Shown in pieces: positions 50,925-62,834 of a DNA stretch of 64,000 nt; the stretch's first letter is position 1; each line of letters opens with the position of its first letter. The DNA comes from Orbilia blumenaviensis (lineage: Eukaryota; Ascomycota; Orbiliomycetes; Orbiliales; Orbiliaceae). The notes beneath the pieces were generated by a model. That model saw nothing but the letters and a program-made list of their open reading frames with translations. It was not told the origin of the DNA and searched no databases. The DNA is taken from contig JAVHNS010000011.1 of NCBI GenBank assembly GCA_036872755.1, positions 186,001-250,000 of the forward strand. Reading direction: 5' to 3'. The translations under genes and the position numbers were made by a program.

Positions 50925-51764
50925 ATTTTAATTCAAGTAGATGAAAAGTGACTCCGGGGTCATTATATTAGTTGTGATCAAAAGGGTTGGACCGCGTCGA
51001 CTCCTTACGATCTAGAGCTGCTGTCTGAATTAATATTATTCACTAGAACGAACAAGCTGGATGGGCAGCGCAGTTGAAACGAAGCCTCACAACATCGTAT
51101 AAATTTCCCCGAAGGATCCAGCTTTCGAGCCAATCAAAAAATCCCTCAATTTCGAAAAACTCATTAGGATTGGAGCCAGTCAAACATAAGTCAAGTTTGA
51201 ATTACATTGTAGATCGAGTTCCCAGTGTCCCAAGACATGCAACTCTCGTATCTCAATGAACGAGGCTAAAAGTAACCTGCATTGCCAACGGTACTTAAGG
51301 AGAAGTATTGTTAGGTATTTTCGAAAAAAGCTCGGGGCTCCAGCACACAACATAACTAAGTGGAATACAAACTATTACATATTACACAAACAAACACGCC
51401 GAGGTCGAGGCTTCGATCTTACTAGAAGCCTTGCTGACAAAGATTTGGGGGCTGAGCGGAATGTATCGACCCGCAAGGCTGAAGATATGAAACCACCGTT
51501 ATCTCTCGACTTCACGATAAAATACGTGGGTTGCAGAATAATAAGAAGGGAAATGCTGAATTGTGGTTAATATGTTACTCTTCTAAACTTATCACACGCC
51601 ATCGACATAACTTCGAGAGTATAGCGCACGCCAAGCCTCGATATCCACACTGCATTTCAATTTCCAGGTGATTACGGCTCTATAAGAGCTTCGACTGTCA
51701 AGAGCGCTGGCGAATGAAGTGCGCAGCCGTACAGTCAGGCCAAAGTAGGGAAAAAAAAAAAAAA
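50925..51764. promoter_or_regulatory. Divergent intergenic region between AAA and DUF7708 genes
   Basis: 840 bp separating two head-to-head starts, so it must contain both promoters. A 15-base A-run lies directly before the plus-strand ATG (51750-51764). No specific operator recognised. A 104-codon open frame at 51256-51570 has no domain and is not called. Confidence 0.5.
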
Positions 51765-54092
51765 ATGTCCCCTTCTAGTCGACGCCTGGGCGGCCTCGTG
51801 GACACATATCTCCGCAAAAAACTCCCTCGCGATATTCATCCCGCTATTACAGCTGTAAGAGATGAAGGGGAGGCAACAACAACATTCCTGAAACCCCCAG
51901 ACGATGAACCGCAAGCAACATCGTCGAACGCTGTGGTGGTGGTAGGACCTCAGGGAGACGTTGTCCCAGCCCAGGCGGCTTTAGACGACGATGATGAAGA
52001 TTACGACGTTTCTCTGTATGATATCCCCTACTCCTCATGCCCCCTACTGGCCTGACATCTAGCAGCGAAGAAATATATAGAGATGCCAAACGCGAAAAGA
52101 AAAGCTTCGAACTGGCTATGGAAGCGTACGAAAGCACCACTACCGGGTCAAAATTCAAAACAGAAGTGACCGACAAGTCCGTCCATACCTGGGACGATGT
52201 CTTAACAGAGGTTCAGCTGGCAGCAGATACCTATTATGATGCGTCCGGGATGTGGGGTAAGATTCAAAAGGGCCTCCGCAGCTTTGGACGGAATAGTAAG
52301 GCGTTTGAAGCTTGGGCGATGCTGCTGCCTTCCGGGTCGGGGTATTTCTCGGTGCTGTGTGGAGGTTTGAAGCTTATTTTTGGAGTTTGTGCTGCTGTCG
52401 CTCGGGAGTCATTATTGATACGATCGAATCCTAATGTAATTTTTGTCTCTATAGGCTGCCGCACGTTTGCAGGATCTGAGATCCGATATTTGCGATGCAC
52501 TAGCTGAGATTCCGATCCTGCTTAAATGCACAAATATGGCCCTGGGCATATTTAAACGGTCAAAGGATCTCCATCAGGCTAGCGCGGCGCTCTACTCCGC
52601 GATAATAGCGGCGCTTCACCACATTGTCGTGTGGTATAGAGAGAAAGCAATGAGTACTTCTTCTTTTCACATAATCATTACCTATTAACATAAGCAAAAA
52701 AACTGAATAACGCCTAGAAACCCTATTCAAAAGCATCCTAAAACAGGATTCCTACGCCAAACAACTCGACGACCTCCTCCTCAGCATTCGCCAACAAGCC
52801 GACCGTTTCGAGCACACCGTCCGCCTACACTCTTACGAGCAAATCGTAAATACATCCCAATTGGTGCAGGCTCAGGGCATCCAACAGGGCGAAAACCACA
52901 AGGTCCTCGTGGGGTACCTCGACAAATCTAGCAACGAGTTCCGGGATTTCAGAGGAGAACTCCAGTCGAGGGCGGGGGATTTACAGGGTGAATTTAGGCA
53001 GCTGAAGTCACAGGTTGCGTATTTGGGGAATATTCTAGCCGAGTTTTTGAATAGTGATTCGAGGATGGATTCGAGGACGCAGGATAGTAAGTTGGGGTTG
53101 GATATTTTCGAACGGTTTATGTGTGCTTCGTTTTTGACCAATATTGAACAGTAAGAGGTCCACATCTTCCAATCCGCAGAGCAAAATCTGAATCAAAGCT
53201 CATACGAGGTAACCCTATCAGCTGGTCCTACTATTATCCCTAAAAAACTGATTTCCTATTTCTAGATATCCCCGGCGTACAAGATGCACTCATGTTGGCC
53301 TTCGAGTACGATAGCTCGGTGATCCAAATCGACATCGCCGCCAGCCTACGCGGCGTATGGCAAATCTCACGAACCGACCAAGACCGTCTCGTCACAGCCA
53401 TGCACTCCCCAAAGCTTCAGCGCTGGATCACGGAAACTACATCTTCCGCCCTCTTCCTCAACTTCAACGCCCCTCCGAACCAAAATTCAACATCCTTCAT
53501 CGCCGCGAAACTAGCCGATTCGATCCAGGCCTCGGCGCTCAAAGACCAGCATTATAATATAAGCCCCGTGCTGGTGCTCTCCTTCTTCTGCGGTTCGCAC
53601 ACGAGCCCCGACGATTTCGACTTCGGTGTTGGCGGCATGATGCGTAGTCTAATCAGCCAACTGCTCCTGGCGTACCCAGGCTTCGGCCTGCATGTCGTTC
53701 GCCAAATCCAAGCAGCGAATCTCGTCAGCATCTCAGACCTCTGCAAAATATTCTACTTGCTCATAGGTCAGCTCCCGCGGCACAGGATGGTATTCTGCAT
53801 ACTCGACAGCGTGACCTTTTTCGAAGAAAACAAGTCCCTACGCGAGGAGAGCGAGATTGTCATGAGGGAGTTGATGGAGGTTGTGAGGTGGACGGTGGAG
53901 TATGGGTGTTGTTTTAAGTTGCTGTTGACGAGCCCGTGGAAGAGTCGGGTGCTGTATAGGCATTTGATTGAGCCGGAGAAGGATTCTGTTTGGTTGCCGG
54001 TGAATGTGCCCTCTCAGGGGGGGTTTACGAGGGGGAAATGGGAGAGGAGTGTTGGGAGAGATATGGATAGGTTGCGGATTTATAGTAGTTGA
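51765..54092 (+). CDS. DUF7708-type protein with degenerate NTPase-like C-terminus (STAND/NLR-like)
   Basis: Six exons: 51765-52015, 52063-52384, 52455-52653, 52718-53086, 53152-53208, 53266-54092; introns 47-70 bp; 674 residues. Residues ~95-260 resemble the DUF7708 helical domain found at the N-terminus of many fungal NLR-like proteins (TWDDVLTEVQLAADTYYD, FEAWAMLLPSGSGYFSVLCG, GGLKLIFGAAARLQDLRSDI). A coiled coil follows (DKSSNEFRDFRGELQSRAG). The C-terminal ~270 residues look like a P-loop fold: SALFLNFNAPPNQNSTSF sits where Walker A would be, without the Gly-Lys-Thr; LVLSFFCGSH, then RMVFCILDSVTFFE is Walker B-like. No ankyrin, TPR or WD repeats follow, so it is short for an NLR. Function probably in intracellular recognition or signalling; inferred. 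Confidence 0.75.
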
Positions 54093-55387
54093 TGGGGGAT
54101 ATACCTAGGTATTTAATGGTGATGATGCCCAGTGCCCGTTTGCTCCTCGGTTTTCACCTTTCGTTTTGCTTCACTGCTGCTGACTGGGCGGGTATGAGCA
54201 CTATAGTAGTTAGGTAATAGTAAACCTTTTCTTTTCTTTTGGTACTAATTAGGTATATAGGTATAGTATAGGTACCTATATATATATATATATATATATA
54301 ATTTTGATTAGATGATCAAGAGATTTCAAAAGGCTTATAAAGTTAAGCTGAATTCTCCTATGGATCCTTTGGTTCTTCCAGTTGGCACGACTTTAAATGT
54401 GGGGTTACTACTAGTAGAAGGATACCTAATAGAGATGACCTTTAAATTCTGTTGTCATCAAACATCATCTGAGCCGCATATATATATACTATACCTTACT
54501 TTTTAAATACCGGTAACTACCTAACTAGTAGTTACTAATCTTACGGTAGTTACCAGGAAAGTTAACTGTGTATAGTATCATAACTACCTAGGTAATAGGT
54601 AGGTAGTAGGTAATTATAAGTCCAAAATCCAACTTGAATAAATGTTGAAAGGTTTCAGCTCTAACTACCTAGGTAACTAACTAACTATACCATTTTGGGC
54701 AGACCTAGCCTAGCTAGGCTAACTAGGTAGGTAGGAAAAAAAGATTTCAATAACAACTGTGGGGAGGAGTAACTAGACCACGTTAGTATACCTACTACCT
54801 AGGAGATTTCTGTAAAAACATAGTAGTTACCTACCTACCTACCTAGGTACCTACCTAGGTTATTATAATCAATTACTATAATTGATCAAATCTTTTAAAC
54901 TTTTTATAATTTATATTTAGGTAACTACTAGTTAGTTAGTACATGGATTGGTCGGGTCGTTGTGCGTTGCTGTACGTACTAGTTAGTTAGGTAGCCAGCC
55001 AGCTCTCCAAACTCCGGAGCTCCGACTAACTACTAGTTACCGTACGTCAGTCAGTCAGTCGCAAACATCAGACGAAAAAACGACCACTCGCTCGAGGTCG
55101 GCGGCACTCCGCTCAAGAAATTTTTTAGACCGCATTCCCTTCGATCGAGTCGCCTGACCGCCACGTACTTTTTTTACTCCAAACCTCCAATACTAGGTAT
55201 ATTTCGAATATTCTTACGGTCGCCTCCGCGAGCGCGTGCTTCTCCGCGCATAATACCAACCATCTTCCATGAATTTTCTTCTCACAAAAACGGAAGCTTG
55301 AAAGATAGCTAGAAATCTATACTCTAGTTACCCCACCACGCCTTCGACCAGCTCTCTTTTTTCGTTGTTTTTTTTTGTTACAAAAAA
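54093..55387. other. Intergenic region rich in CCTAGG/TAGG short repeats
   Basis: 1.3 kb. Holds a (TA)n microsatellite at 54277-54301 and a dense cluster of ACCTACCTAGGTAGGT-like palindromic tetranucleotide repeats between about 54520 and 55060. The open frame 54312-54506 is not supported. The last 100 bases are pyrimidine-rich with T runs, a probable leader for the gene at 55388. Confidence 0.6.
54277..54301. repeat. (TA)n microsatellite
   Basis: About twelve TA units after a run of TATAGGTA repeats. Confidence 0.85.
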
Positions 55388-57582
55388 ATGCCAAACTTCA
55401 GCACCTTCACCCAAGGCAACGAATCCCACACCTTCCACTCCTCATCCCGCCCTCTCCGCCAACCGCGCCTCAAGAAAAAATCCTCAATCGGAAACCTAGT
55501 AGATTCCATCTCCAGAGCTACATCAGCCGCATACGACACTTTCGTCGGAAGCCTTACCGACGACGAAGGGGATGATGATTTACTCGCCCCTTATGGTAAC
55601 TACAGCAGTACTGGTGGAGGTGGTGGTGGAGGAGGCGCACAGCGCCGCACAGGCGGGATTGTGGGGTTTGTGAGCGATGTGGGGAGTATTCTTAGCCCGA
55701 GGCGGGGTGTTACCGAAAGACTTGTGCGGTATTGGTGGAGTAGGGCGATTGTGCTGGTTGTTATACCTGCTGGTATTGTATGCAGCCCTTTCTTTTCCTT
55801 CTTCGCTTTACATCTTTATATAAGTCTTTGGGGTATATAAGAAAGGGGGGTACCGGGTAAATGCTAATGTGTAAGTGGATTTGGGGGGTGGCAGACCGTA
55901 GGATGGTGCGCTATACCGTTACCAATCACAGTAAAGCACGACGAATCGACTGATACGACCTTCATATCCTCACTCATCGAGGGAATACTACACATCATCT
56001 GGCCCGGAAAGCATCTCCACGACGAAAGCGTCAGCTGGGGCGGCGCCATGCTCACAAACACCACAGACCCCGGATCAGGCGCGGACGCCCCGGGCCACGG
56101 AAAGGCGCTGGTGGAAATCCACTGGTGGTTCTTCCTCCTCGTCTACTACGGCTTCTACCTCCTCATGGGACTGTTCTACATGACCAGTCTGTTCAATTTG
56201 TATAATATGAACTGGTGGCCCGCCAGACTCGGAGGACCTGCGACGTATCTTCTGTCATGGTCGTTGTCAGTGTTAGCGGGGATACCCATATATTACTTCT
56301 TCCGGCCGCTGGCGCATTTGAATATCACATGGATCTTATTGACGTTTTTCACGATGTGTTCGCCGGCGTTTATATCATTTATCGTCCTACACACCGAAGA
56401 TAGACATAGCTCGCTACGGTACCACCAGCCGTCAGCATATGTCCACACCACCGTCGCCTCCTCCTCACGATCAAATAACCCAGACAATACCTCTGCCGTC
56501 CTAGATGACGAAGAACCAACCGAAGGCACCTCCCTCCTCTCCTACTCCCACATCTTCACCCGCTCCCGCTCCTCCTCCAACGCCAGCGCGGACACCTACC
56601 CGCCCCGACACACCCTCCGCAGCCGCATCTCCCACCAAGTCCGCCGCCGAACTCGCTGGATTCCATACAGCTACATCCGTTTCCTATGGTTCTGCTCCGC
56701 AATCCTACTCGGACTCATTGCGTTCGTGCTGGGAGAGCTGTATGCGGAGATTTATCTACGGACGCTGCCGCATAATAACCGTGAAACAGTGATTTATGTG
56801 TATTCGTGGGTGGGGACCATATTGGCGCTTGATGGGATCACCGGCTGGATTCTGAGCTCGCAGGTGCAGTCTTACCCGCTGGAGTTCGTGTTTAAGCTGT
56901 ATTTCAGCCTTACTTACTACGTATGCCCCCCGCTCCTTTTCCTACCCCCCCCTCGTTAATACTATTCCATACTAACTATAACATAAAACAAAAAAAGACA
57001 TACATCAGAACCCTCTACGCCCGTCTCCGCTCACCCTCCCAATTCGCCATCCTCCAGCTCCTATCCTCGTCCATCGCAATACTACTGCAGCCGCTGTACA
57101 TCTCCCGCCGGTTCCACAGCCTTCTGACGTACATGGGTTTCTCGTCAACGACCTACGGCGAACACGTAAAACTCACGGGTAGAGCGTTCTACCTCCGCGG
57201 ACTTTCCGAGAACGTCAGCATGCTGGCGTTTTTGGGCTGGATAGTGGTGTTGCATTACGGGCCGAATCGGCTTGTTTATCCGTATCTTTCTTTTCAGAAT
57301 AATAATAATAACAACAATAACAATAATGGTAATGATAATAATAATGAAGACGGCTACGATTTCAACCTGACGTTCTTCGCGAGTCTGATCACGTGGAGTT
57401 TGGAGATCATTAGCGGGTGGTGCGTCAGGAGGATCTTTTGGTACGGATGGGAGTTCGGGGTTACGGGTGAGGGGAAACGGGACTTTGTGGACTTTGAGGG
57501 ATTGTTGGTTGCTACTTGTGCGGTTATGTGTCATGGGTTGATGAATATGTTGATGAGTATTATTAGGTTGAAGTTTTCGTAG
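55388..57582 (+). CDS. Multi-pass integral membrane protein, unknown function
   Basis: Three exons, 55388-55777, 55895-56920 and 56998-57582; introns 117 and 77 bp, both phase 0; 666 residues. A basic, Ser-rich cytosolic-looking N-terminus with a poly-Gly run precedes the first hydrophobic segment (AIVLVVIPAGIV). Further membrane segments include WWFFLLVYYGFYLLMGLFYM, YLLSWSLSVLAGIPIYYFF, WILLTFFTMCSPAFISFIV, FLWFCSAILLGLIAFVLGEL and SMLAFLGWIVVLHY: eight to ten in all. A Ser-rich loop (~300-355) and a poly-Asn run near residue 575 separate blocks. The type is common in filamentous ascomycetes as an unnamed membrane protein; no transporter signature seen. The second acceptor is an unusual AAAAAAG, supported by frame and a CTAACTATAAC branch site. 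Confidence 0.78.
57297..57345 (+). repeat. AAT/AAC trinucleotide repeat (poly-Asn)
   Basis: In-frame AAY repeat with a few GGT/GAT interruptions in exon 3 of the membrane protein gene. Confidence 0.8.
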
Positions 57583-58091
57583 AAACTTTTTCCCTTTTTC
57601 TTCTGCTTCTTCTTTCTTTTTCTTCTTCTTCTTCTTTGTTTTTTGGTTTTTGTGATTAGCGGGTTTTTTTTATTGCATTTTGTTTTTAGCGGTTTTGTTT
57701 TGTTATTGATATTGAATTATAGCGTGCCGGCTGGGGGGGGGGGTTATATAAACCTTTGATACTTCATATAACTATATATACTATCGAGGGAGGGAGAGTG
57801 TGGGCGGAGGGTGTAATACTAGTGGTTTAGAATTATATCTCAAAACGTGGAGTTTAGTAGTGGTTATAATAAAAAAAGGAAAAGACGCTGAAGAACTCCG
57901 GTAGACATCGAAACGACAAAATGCGGTTACACATAAAAACAGAAAGACATACATTTTCCACTCCAATAGTAACAATCCTCTCAGAGGACTTATGTGAACA
58001 ACAGCTGATAAAACGTATGTAGAGGGAGTACACTAAACAGGATGACGGTATTAACGGGATGGGATAGGATAGAAAGGAAGGGAGGGGGGGG
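57583..58091. other. Spacer between convergent genes
   Basis: About 510 bp holding the two 3' ends of convergent genes. Contains a CTT-rich stretch (57598-57635) and an eight-base or longer G run near 57733. Nothing coding is supported. Confidence 0.5.
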
Positions 58092-59741
58092 TTATAAGAC
58101 ACCCGCCTCCCCACCAAGATCCACCTCCTGCCTACCCTCCAAATCGACCTGCTTACCCTTACCCAGTCCCTCTCCTACTCCCATCCTCTTGCTAACATAT
58201 CTTTGAGCCGTAATACCCACAGCCAAGGCGATAGTCTCCTCCATCCACTCGGCGATCCACTCCCTTGGATCAACGGCCCCATTCGCGAGTCCCAACTGTA
58301 CATCCTCCGGCAGCTCTTCAAATTCCGCATCCATCCACTCCCCCCATTTCGCAGGACACGTCTGCGACATCGTCGTGAATTCCAAGTTATGTTTCGGGTC
58401 GAACAGGTATATCGCAAAGCTCAGTACCTCCTCGATCGCAGGTTCTTCATCATCTTCTCCTCCGGCGGGTTTCGAGGTTATAGTTGTGAACGGACATGGG
58501 TATGTTATCGGTTGCAAAGCCAGGAAGATATCGCTTTTACGGACGGGGTTGTTCGGATCTATTTCCTTTTTCTCGAGCGATGGACTTCGTAAAGCGTATT
58601 CGTTCGCAAACCCCTCCGCGGTGGCTTTCGCAAGTTTGACACCGGCTTCGAAACCCTTTATGGTTCCCAATTCACGTTTTCGCTCGTCACGCCACCACGG
58701 ACCACCGCCCCATCCGGCTGATACTCCGCTGTTTCTTTTGTTGGTAGCTTCGGAACCACGTTGGATCACTAGGAGGTCGCCGCCTTCGACTTGTTGCATC
58801 ACACGGGAGAAGACGTGGTGGATTATGGGGTCCAGGGAGGGGTAGTTTTGGAGGTCGTGGGTTGTGTGGATGTGTAGGCGTTCGTGGGCGGAGATTGGAG
58901 GGGCGATGTGGTGGAGGAGGGTGGTGAAGGTTGGGAGGGCGCGTTTTTGGAGTTCGCCGCCTTTTTTTTTTTGTTATTGTTATTAGAAATTTATTTTGGT
59001 TCATGCGATGATGTGGGGTGTATATATATAAGGAGGGTAATGGAAGGGAAAAGGGAGGGGGGAGGGGGAGGTACTTAGTTCGCGGAACCCCTCGACAGAG
59101 CCTTTAACCTGCTTAGTCCACCGTTGAGCTTCCTCGGAGGATTGGATTTCTTTGTAGACGCTTTGGGCGGTGGATTGGGCGACCGTTGCTGCAGCTGAGG
59201 CGGTTGACCATAATCCACCCCACCAGCCTCCACCTTGCTGTTGTTGTTGCTGTTGTTGGGATTGGGATTGGGATTGAGGTTTTGGTTTTATAGTTCCAGT
59301 TTTCTCGTCGTATTCCTCCTCGTCTTCATCTTCTTCGTCGTCGTCATCGTCGTCGTCATCATCTTCTTCTTCGGATTCCACCTTCGCAGGTTTGGCAGAA
59401 GGCGGGACAGCAGCACGAGTAGTAGCCGCCTTCTTCCTCAGACTCTCAGAACTAGCTCTCGCGGCAGCATTGACACCAGCAGCAGCACGAAGACTCGGAG
59501 TCACAGGTCTGGAAGGGGCTCTATGTTCCGCTGTCAGGCCTTCTATTTCGGCCAGCAGTGCTTTTTCGTCGGCGTCTGCGTCGGCTGAGAGGGAGGCGCG
59601 GGGTTTGGAGTCCGGAGTTGAGGTTGACTTTTTTGTGGCAGAGGACGAGGTGGTGGTGGTGGTGGAGATGTCGTCGATGCCGGCGAAGAGGGAGTCTATG
59701 TCTGTGTTTTTGGAGATGGTGGGGGGTTTTTTGGGTGGCAT
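58092..59741 (-). CDS. MTC1: Mtc1-like protein (maintenance of telomere capping protein 1, DUF5427 family)
   Basis: Two exons, 59741-59075 and 58960-58092, give 511 residues; the 114 bp intron has donor GTACCT and an A-rich stretch before its AAG acceptor. N-terminus MPPKKPPTISKNTDIDSLFAG, then a low-complexity region with a long Asp/Glu run and a Gln run, then GGGWWGGLWSTASAAATVAQ and the conserved helical core (KQVKGSVEGFREL). The C-terminal part has VIQRGSEATNKRNSGVSAGWG-type sequence, PKHNLEFTTMSQTCPAKW and ...EWIAEWMEETIALAVGITAQRYV. This order is that of the Mtc1 family. The yeast protein was named from telomere-capping genetics and is found with Golgi/COPI vesicles; the molecular role is unclear. 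No targeting signal seen. Confidence 0.85.
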
Positions 59742-61224
59742 TTTTTCTTTTTTTCCTTTTCTTTTCTATGTTTCTTTTTTTTTTTGGTGAAGCTGGAGGG
59801 GTTGGTTTGATAGTGTGTGGAGATGTAGATGGAGGTTGTTCGTGATGGTGGAGTGAGTAGGTAGCTACCTCCCACACCTGGGTATATCGCAGCTGTTGGA
59901 GTCTCAGGTGCTTTGACGTTGGTGTGGTGGGGCTCTTTTAGCGAGGGATGAGTATTACGCATGAGGATCTGCGTAGGACTGAGCATACCCGCTGATTGGC
60001 TGTGTAACGTCTTTCCGCTTTTGGGGGGGTGTGTGTGTGTTGTATTTTAGAGCTGACAACACGGGTTATTACTCGAAACATAGTAACATTACATGTGTGC
60101 ACAAGCGCTCACCCGGCTGTCATGACACGTCTCTACGAGTTCTGCTGCTGGCTTGAATTGGTTTTGAATTATACTGCTGTTCGATATACGGCCGATTGCT
60201 CACCTATCTAGGTACTATGCAGGTAGGTAGAGGTAGGTAATTGACGAAAATGTCAAACCGACAAAGGCTAAGGACAATGAAACTATAATTATATTATAAG
60301 ACCAACAGGTAGGTACCTATTGTTATATTACCCATCATTTTTGCTGTTATTATTCAAACAGTACCTAGTATCAACCAATACAAGAGAGTAGAAGCAGTGC
60401 CCTGTCCTGTCGTATGATGTCTCTCCAGCTCGTCCATTTTTGTGCGATTTCTATACAACACTGCTGGAGTGATATAACCGATCAGGCATTCTATATATTC
60501 GGATACTAACGCCATTATGCCAATGAACGCCCTTCCGTCCCTCCAGACGTATCAAGGATTGCAGATATCCTCCACGCGAGTTCCAGTATGAGATCCGAAT
60601 CCTCTCGCCTCCATCTCCTGCACTTATTGTCGCAGCGCCTCGTCCTCTATCGGTGAAAGCTTATATATATTGACCCAAACAAAAACACTTCGGCTCATAC
60701 CGATAAAATCTTATGCACATGGTCTTATGGCTGGTTTAAGGCGAAACGCCCCCATTCGGGTCGATACAAGATCCCCGAGGCCTCCCCGTAGCCGGCGAAT
60801 CACAAACTGTGGAAAAGCGAACGCTGTGGTATAGATGTATCTACCGAGTAGCATCTCCCTGAGTACTGATCGGGATCCCCTCCCAATAGTTACCTTCCTA
60901 CCCAGTGCACTGAATTGAAGGAGCACCCGGAGATGTATTTGATGATTTATAGAGCCTCAGCAATAGCTTCGCTTAAGTTTTACCAACGTATATAGCATCC
61001 GCAAGGATAGCTGCGAATACCTCATGAGAGAGCGTCGACAAGTTCGTGCCCGATTATTTTCCCTCTCTTGTAGTCCGTAGTCAGTCTATAAATGACCAAT
61101 CTAGGAGTCGTACGAAGGGATTTGCTTCCATTTCCTGGGCATAATTCTTCTTCACTTTATTCCTTTCTTTCTCTTGTTTGAATTTTAATTGATCAGGAAT
61201 CCGAGTTTTTAATCTACCCAAAAA
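59742..61224. promoter_or_regulatory. Divergent intergenic region between MTC1-like and low-complexity genes
   Basis: 1.48 kb with two head-to-head starts. A T-rich leader lies directly upstream of the minus-strand ATG (59742-59790), a short GT run at about 60029-60040, TAGGTAGG-type repeats at about 60210-60320, and a T-rich leader at 61140-61224 before the plus-strand ATG. Short open frames at 60029-60211 and 60711-60926 are unsupported. Confidence 0.5.
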
Positions 61225-62801
61225 ATGGAGGGACAGAACCATAATCAAGGACAGGCTCAAGGCGGAGAAGCTGGGAGTAATGCGCAGGCTTCGTACACTG
61301 ATTCCCAGTTAGAATGGTACCGGTAAGTCAGTCCCCTTTCCCTCCCTCCCTCCTTTCTATGCATCGATGTCTCGTCGGTAGTAAAAGTAGAATAAGAATA
61401 AGGAGAAATCAAGGATTGAATTGTTAATTTGATACATGTATATGTTGGTATATTGCGTGAGAGCAGGCTGTACCCACAGACCAGATACTACCACGTTGAG
61501 AGCGGAGATGGCAACACGCTGTATGCCTTTGCCAGACATTCGTCGACTGCTCCGGCCCCTCCCTTCGATCTCAGACGTCAAGTCATCCTCACTCTCGACC
61601 ACAATCCATCGCCTCTGCCTATCTTCTACTACGCGTCTCTCAGAGATCACCCTCTTCCCTCTTCATCATCTTCTCAGTCTCAGTCTCAGCTTCATCAAGA
61701 ACTTCTTCATCACGATCACGATCGTCGAGATCAGGTATCTTTGTCTTCTCTTCCCTCCTCTTCTTCTCCGTCATTTTTTGGTCAGCCGTCTGCTCCAGCT
61801 CCTGGAAACCAAGTTGGCCATCATCATCACAACCACCACCATCGCGACTTCCTCCCAGCTTCACAGCTTCCTTCCAGTCACCGTCTTCATCACGACCATC
61901 CAGCATCCCATCGCGACTTGCTCTCAACCGCTTCTCCCTCTTCTTCTTCTCAGCTTCATCAAGGTATTCATCAGGACCTCCCGATTCCTTCTTCACTTGA
62001 CTCTGGTAGTCTTCCTTCTCGTCCTGCTCTCGGTGTTCATCTCGACCACTATCACCATCAGGGACTCCCTGCTCTTCAGCTTTCTTCTGTTCATCAGAAC
62101 CCTCCTCTTTCCCAAAATCAAGTCTCTGCTCGACAGAACTTCCCAGTTTCTGAATCTCAAGGTGATATTTCGTCTTTCTCTCTCCCTGAGCATCACGTTG
62201 GTCGTGGTCCTCATCATCATCATCATCACCAGCTTCCTCTTGATCTTGGACATCAAGCTGCTCTTCAGAATATTTCTGCTCCCGAGAATCCCTTCTTCGC
62301 GTATCAGAATATTCCTGCTTCCGAAAACCCTTTCACTTATCGAGGTCCCCCTGCTTCTGAAAGTTCTTCTGCTGGTCATCAGAGCCTCCCTTCTTCTGAA
62401 CGTTCTCTCAGTCTGCCTGCTTCTGAGCACCCGGTCCATCATCAGAGTATTCCTGCTTCTGAAAGTTCCTTCAGTCATCAGAATACTCCTGCCTCAGAGC
62501 ATCTTGTCCATCATCAGAGTGTTCCTCCTTCGGAGAATCCCTTCACATATCAGGAACCCCCTTCCTCTGGTCGCGTCAATCATCAGAGTCGTCCTGCTTC
62601 AGAGCATCTCATCAGTCAGCCTGCTCTCGACACCAGCTATCGTTCTTTCGGCTTCGTTCAAAGCCCAGTTGCTCCTTACCGTTCTCCTCCTCGCTCAGTA
62701 TCAGCGTCAGTCCAGTCTCAAGCAGAGATGCCTCCTAAAAGAGTTAACTTGAAGAGCCTCGGTGGCACAGGCGATGCCGGCTCTAGCTCTCCTACTCCGC
62801 A

Positions 62802-62834
<33 letters not shown>

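Noticed and set aside
61436..62752. 438-codon overlapping frame, Leu/Ile/Ser-rich
   Set aside because: It is the +1 reading of the repetitive exon of the low-complexity gene. Its open length follows from the repeat's codon pattern, and it lacks the flanking splice continuity of the chosen frame.
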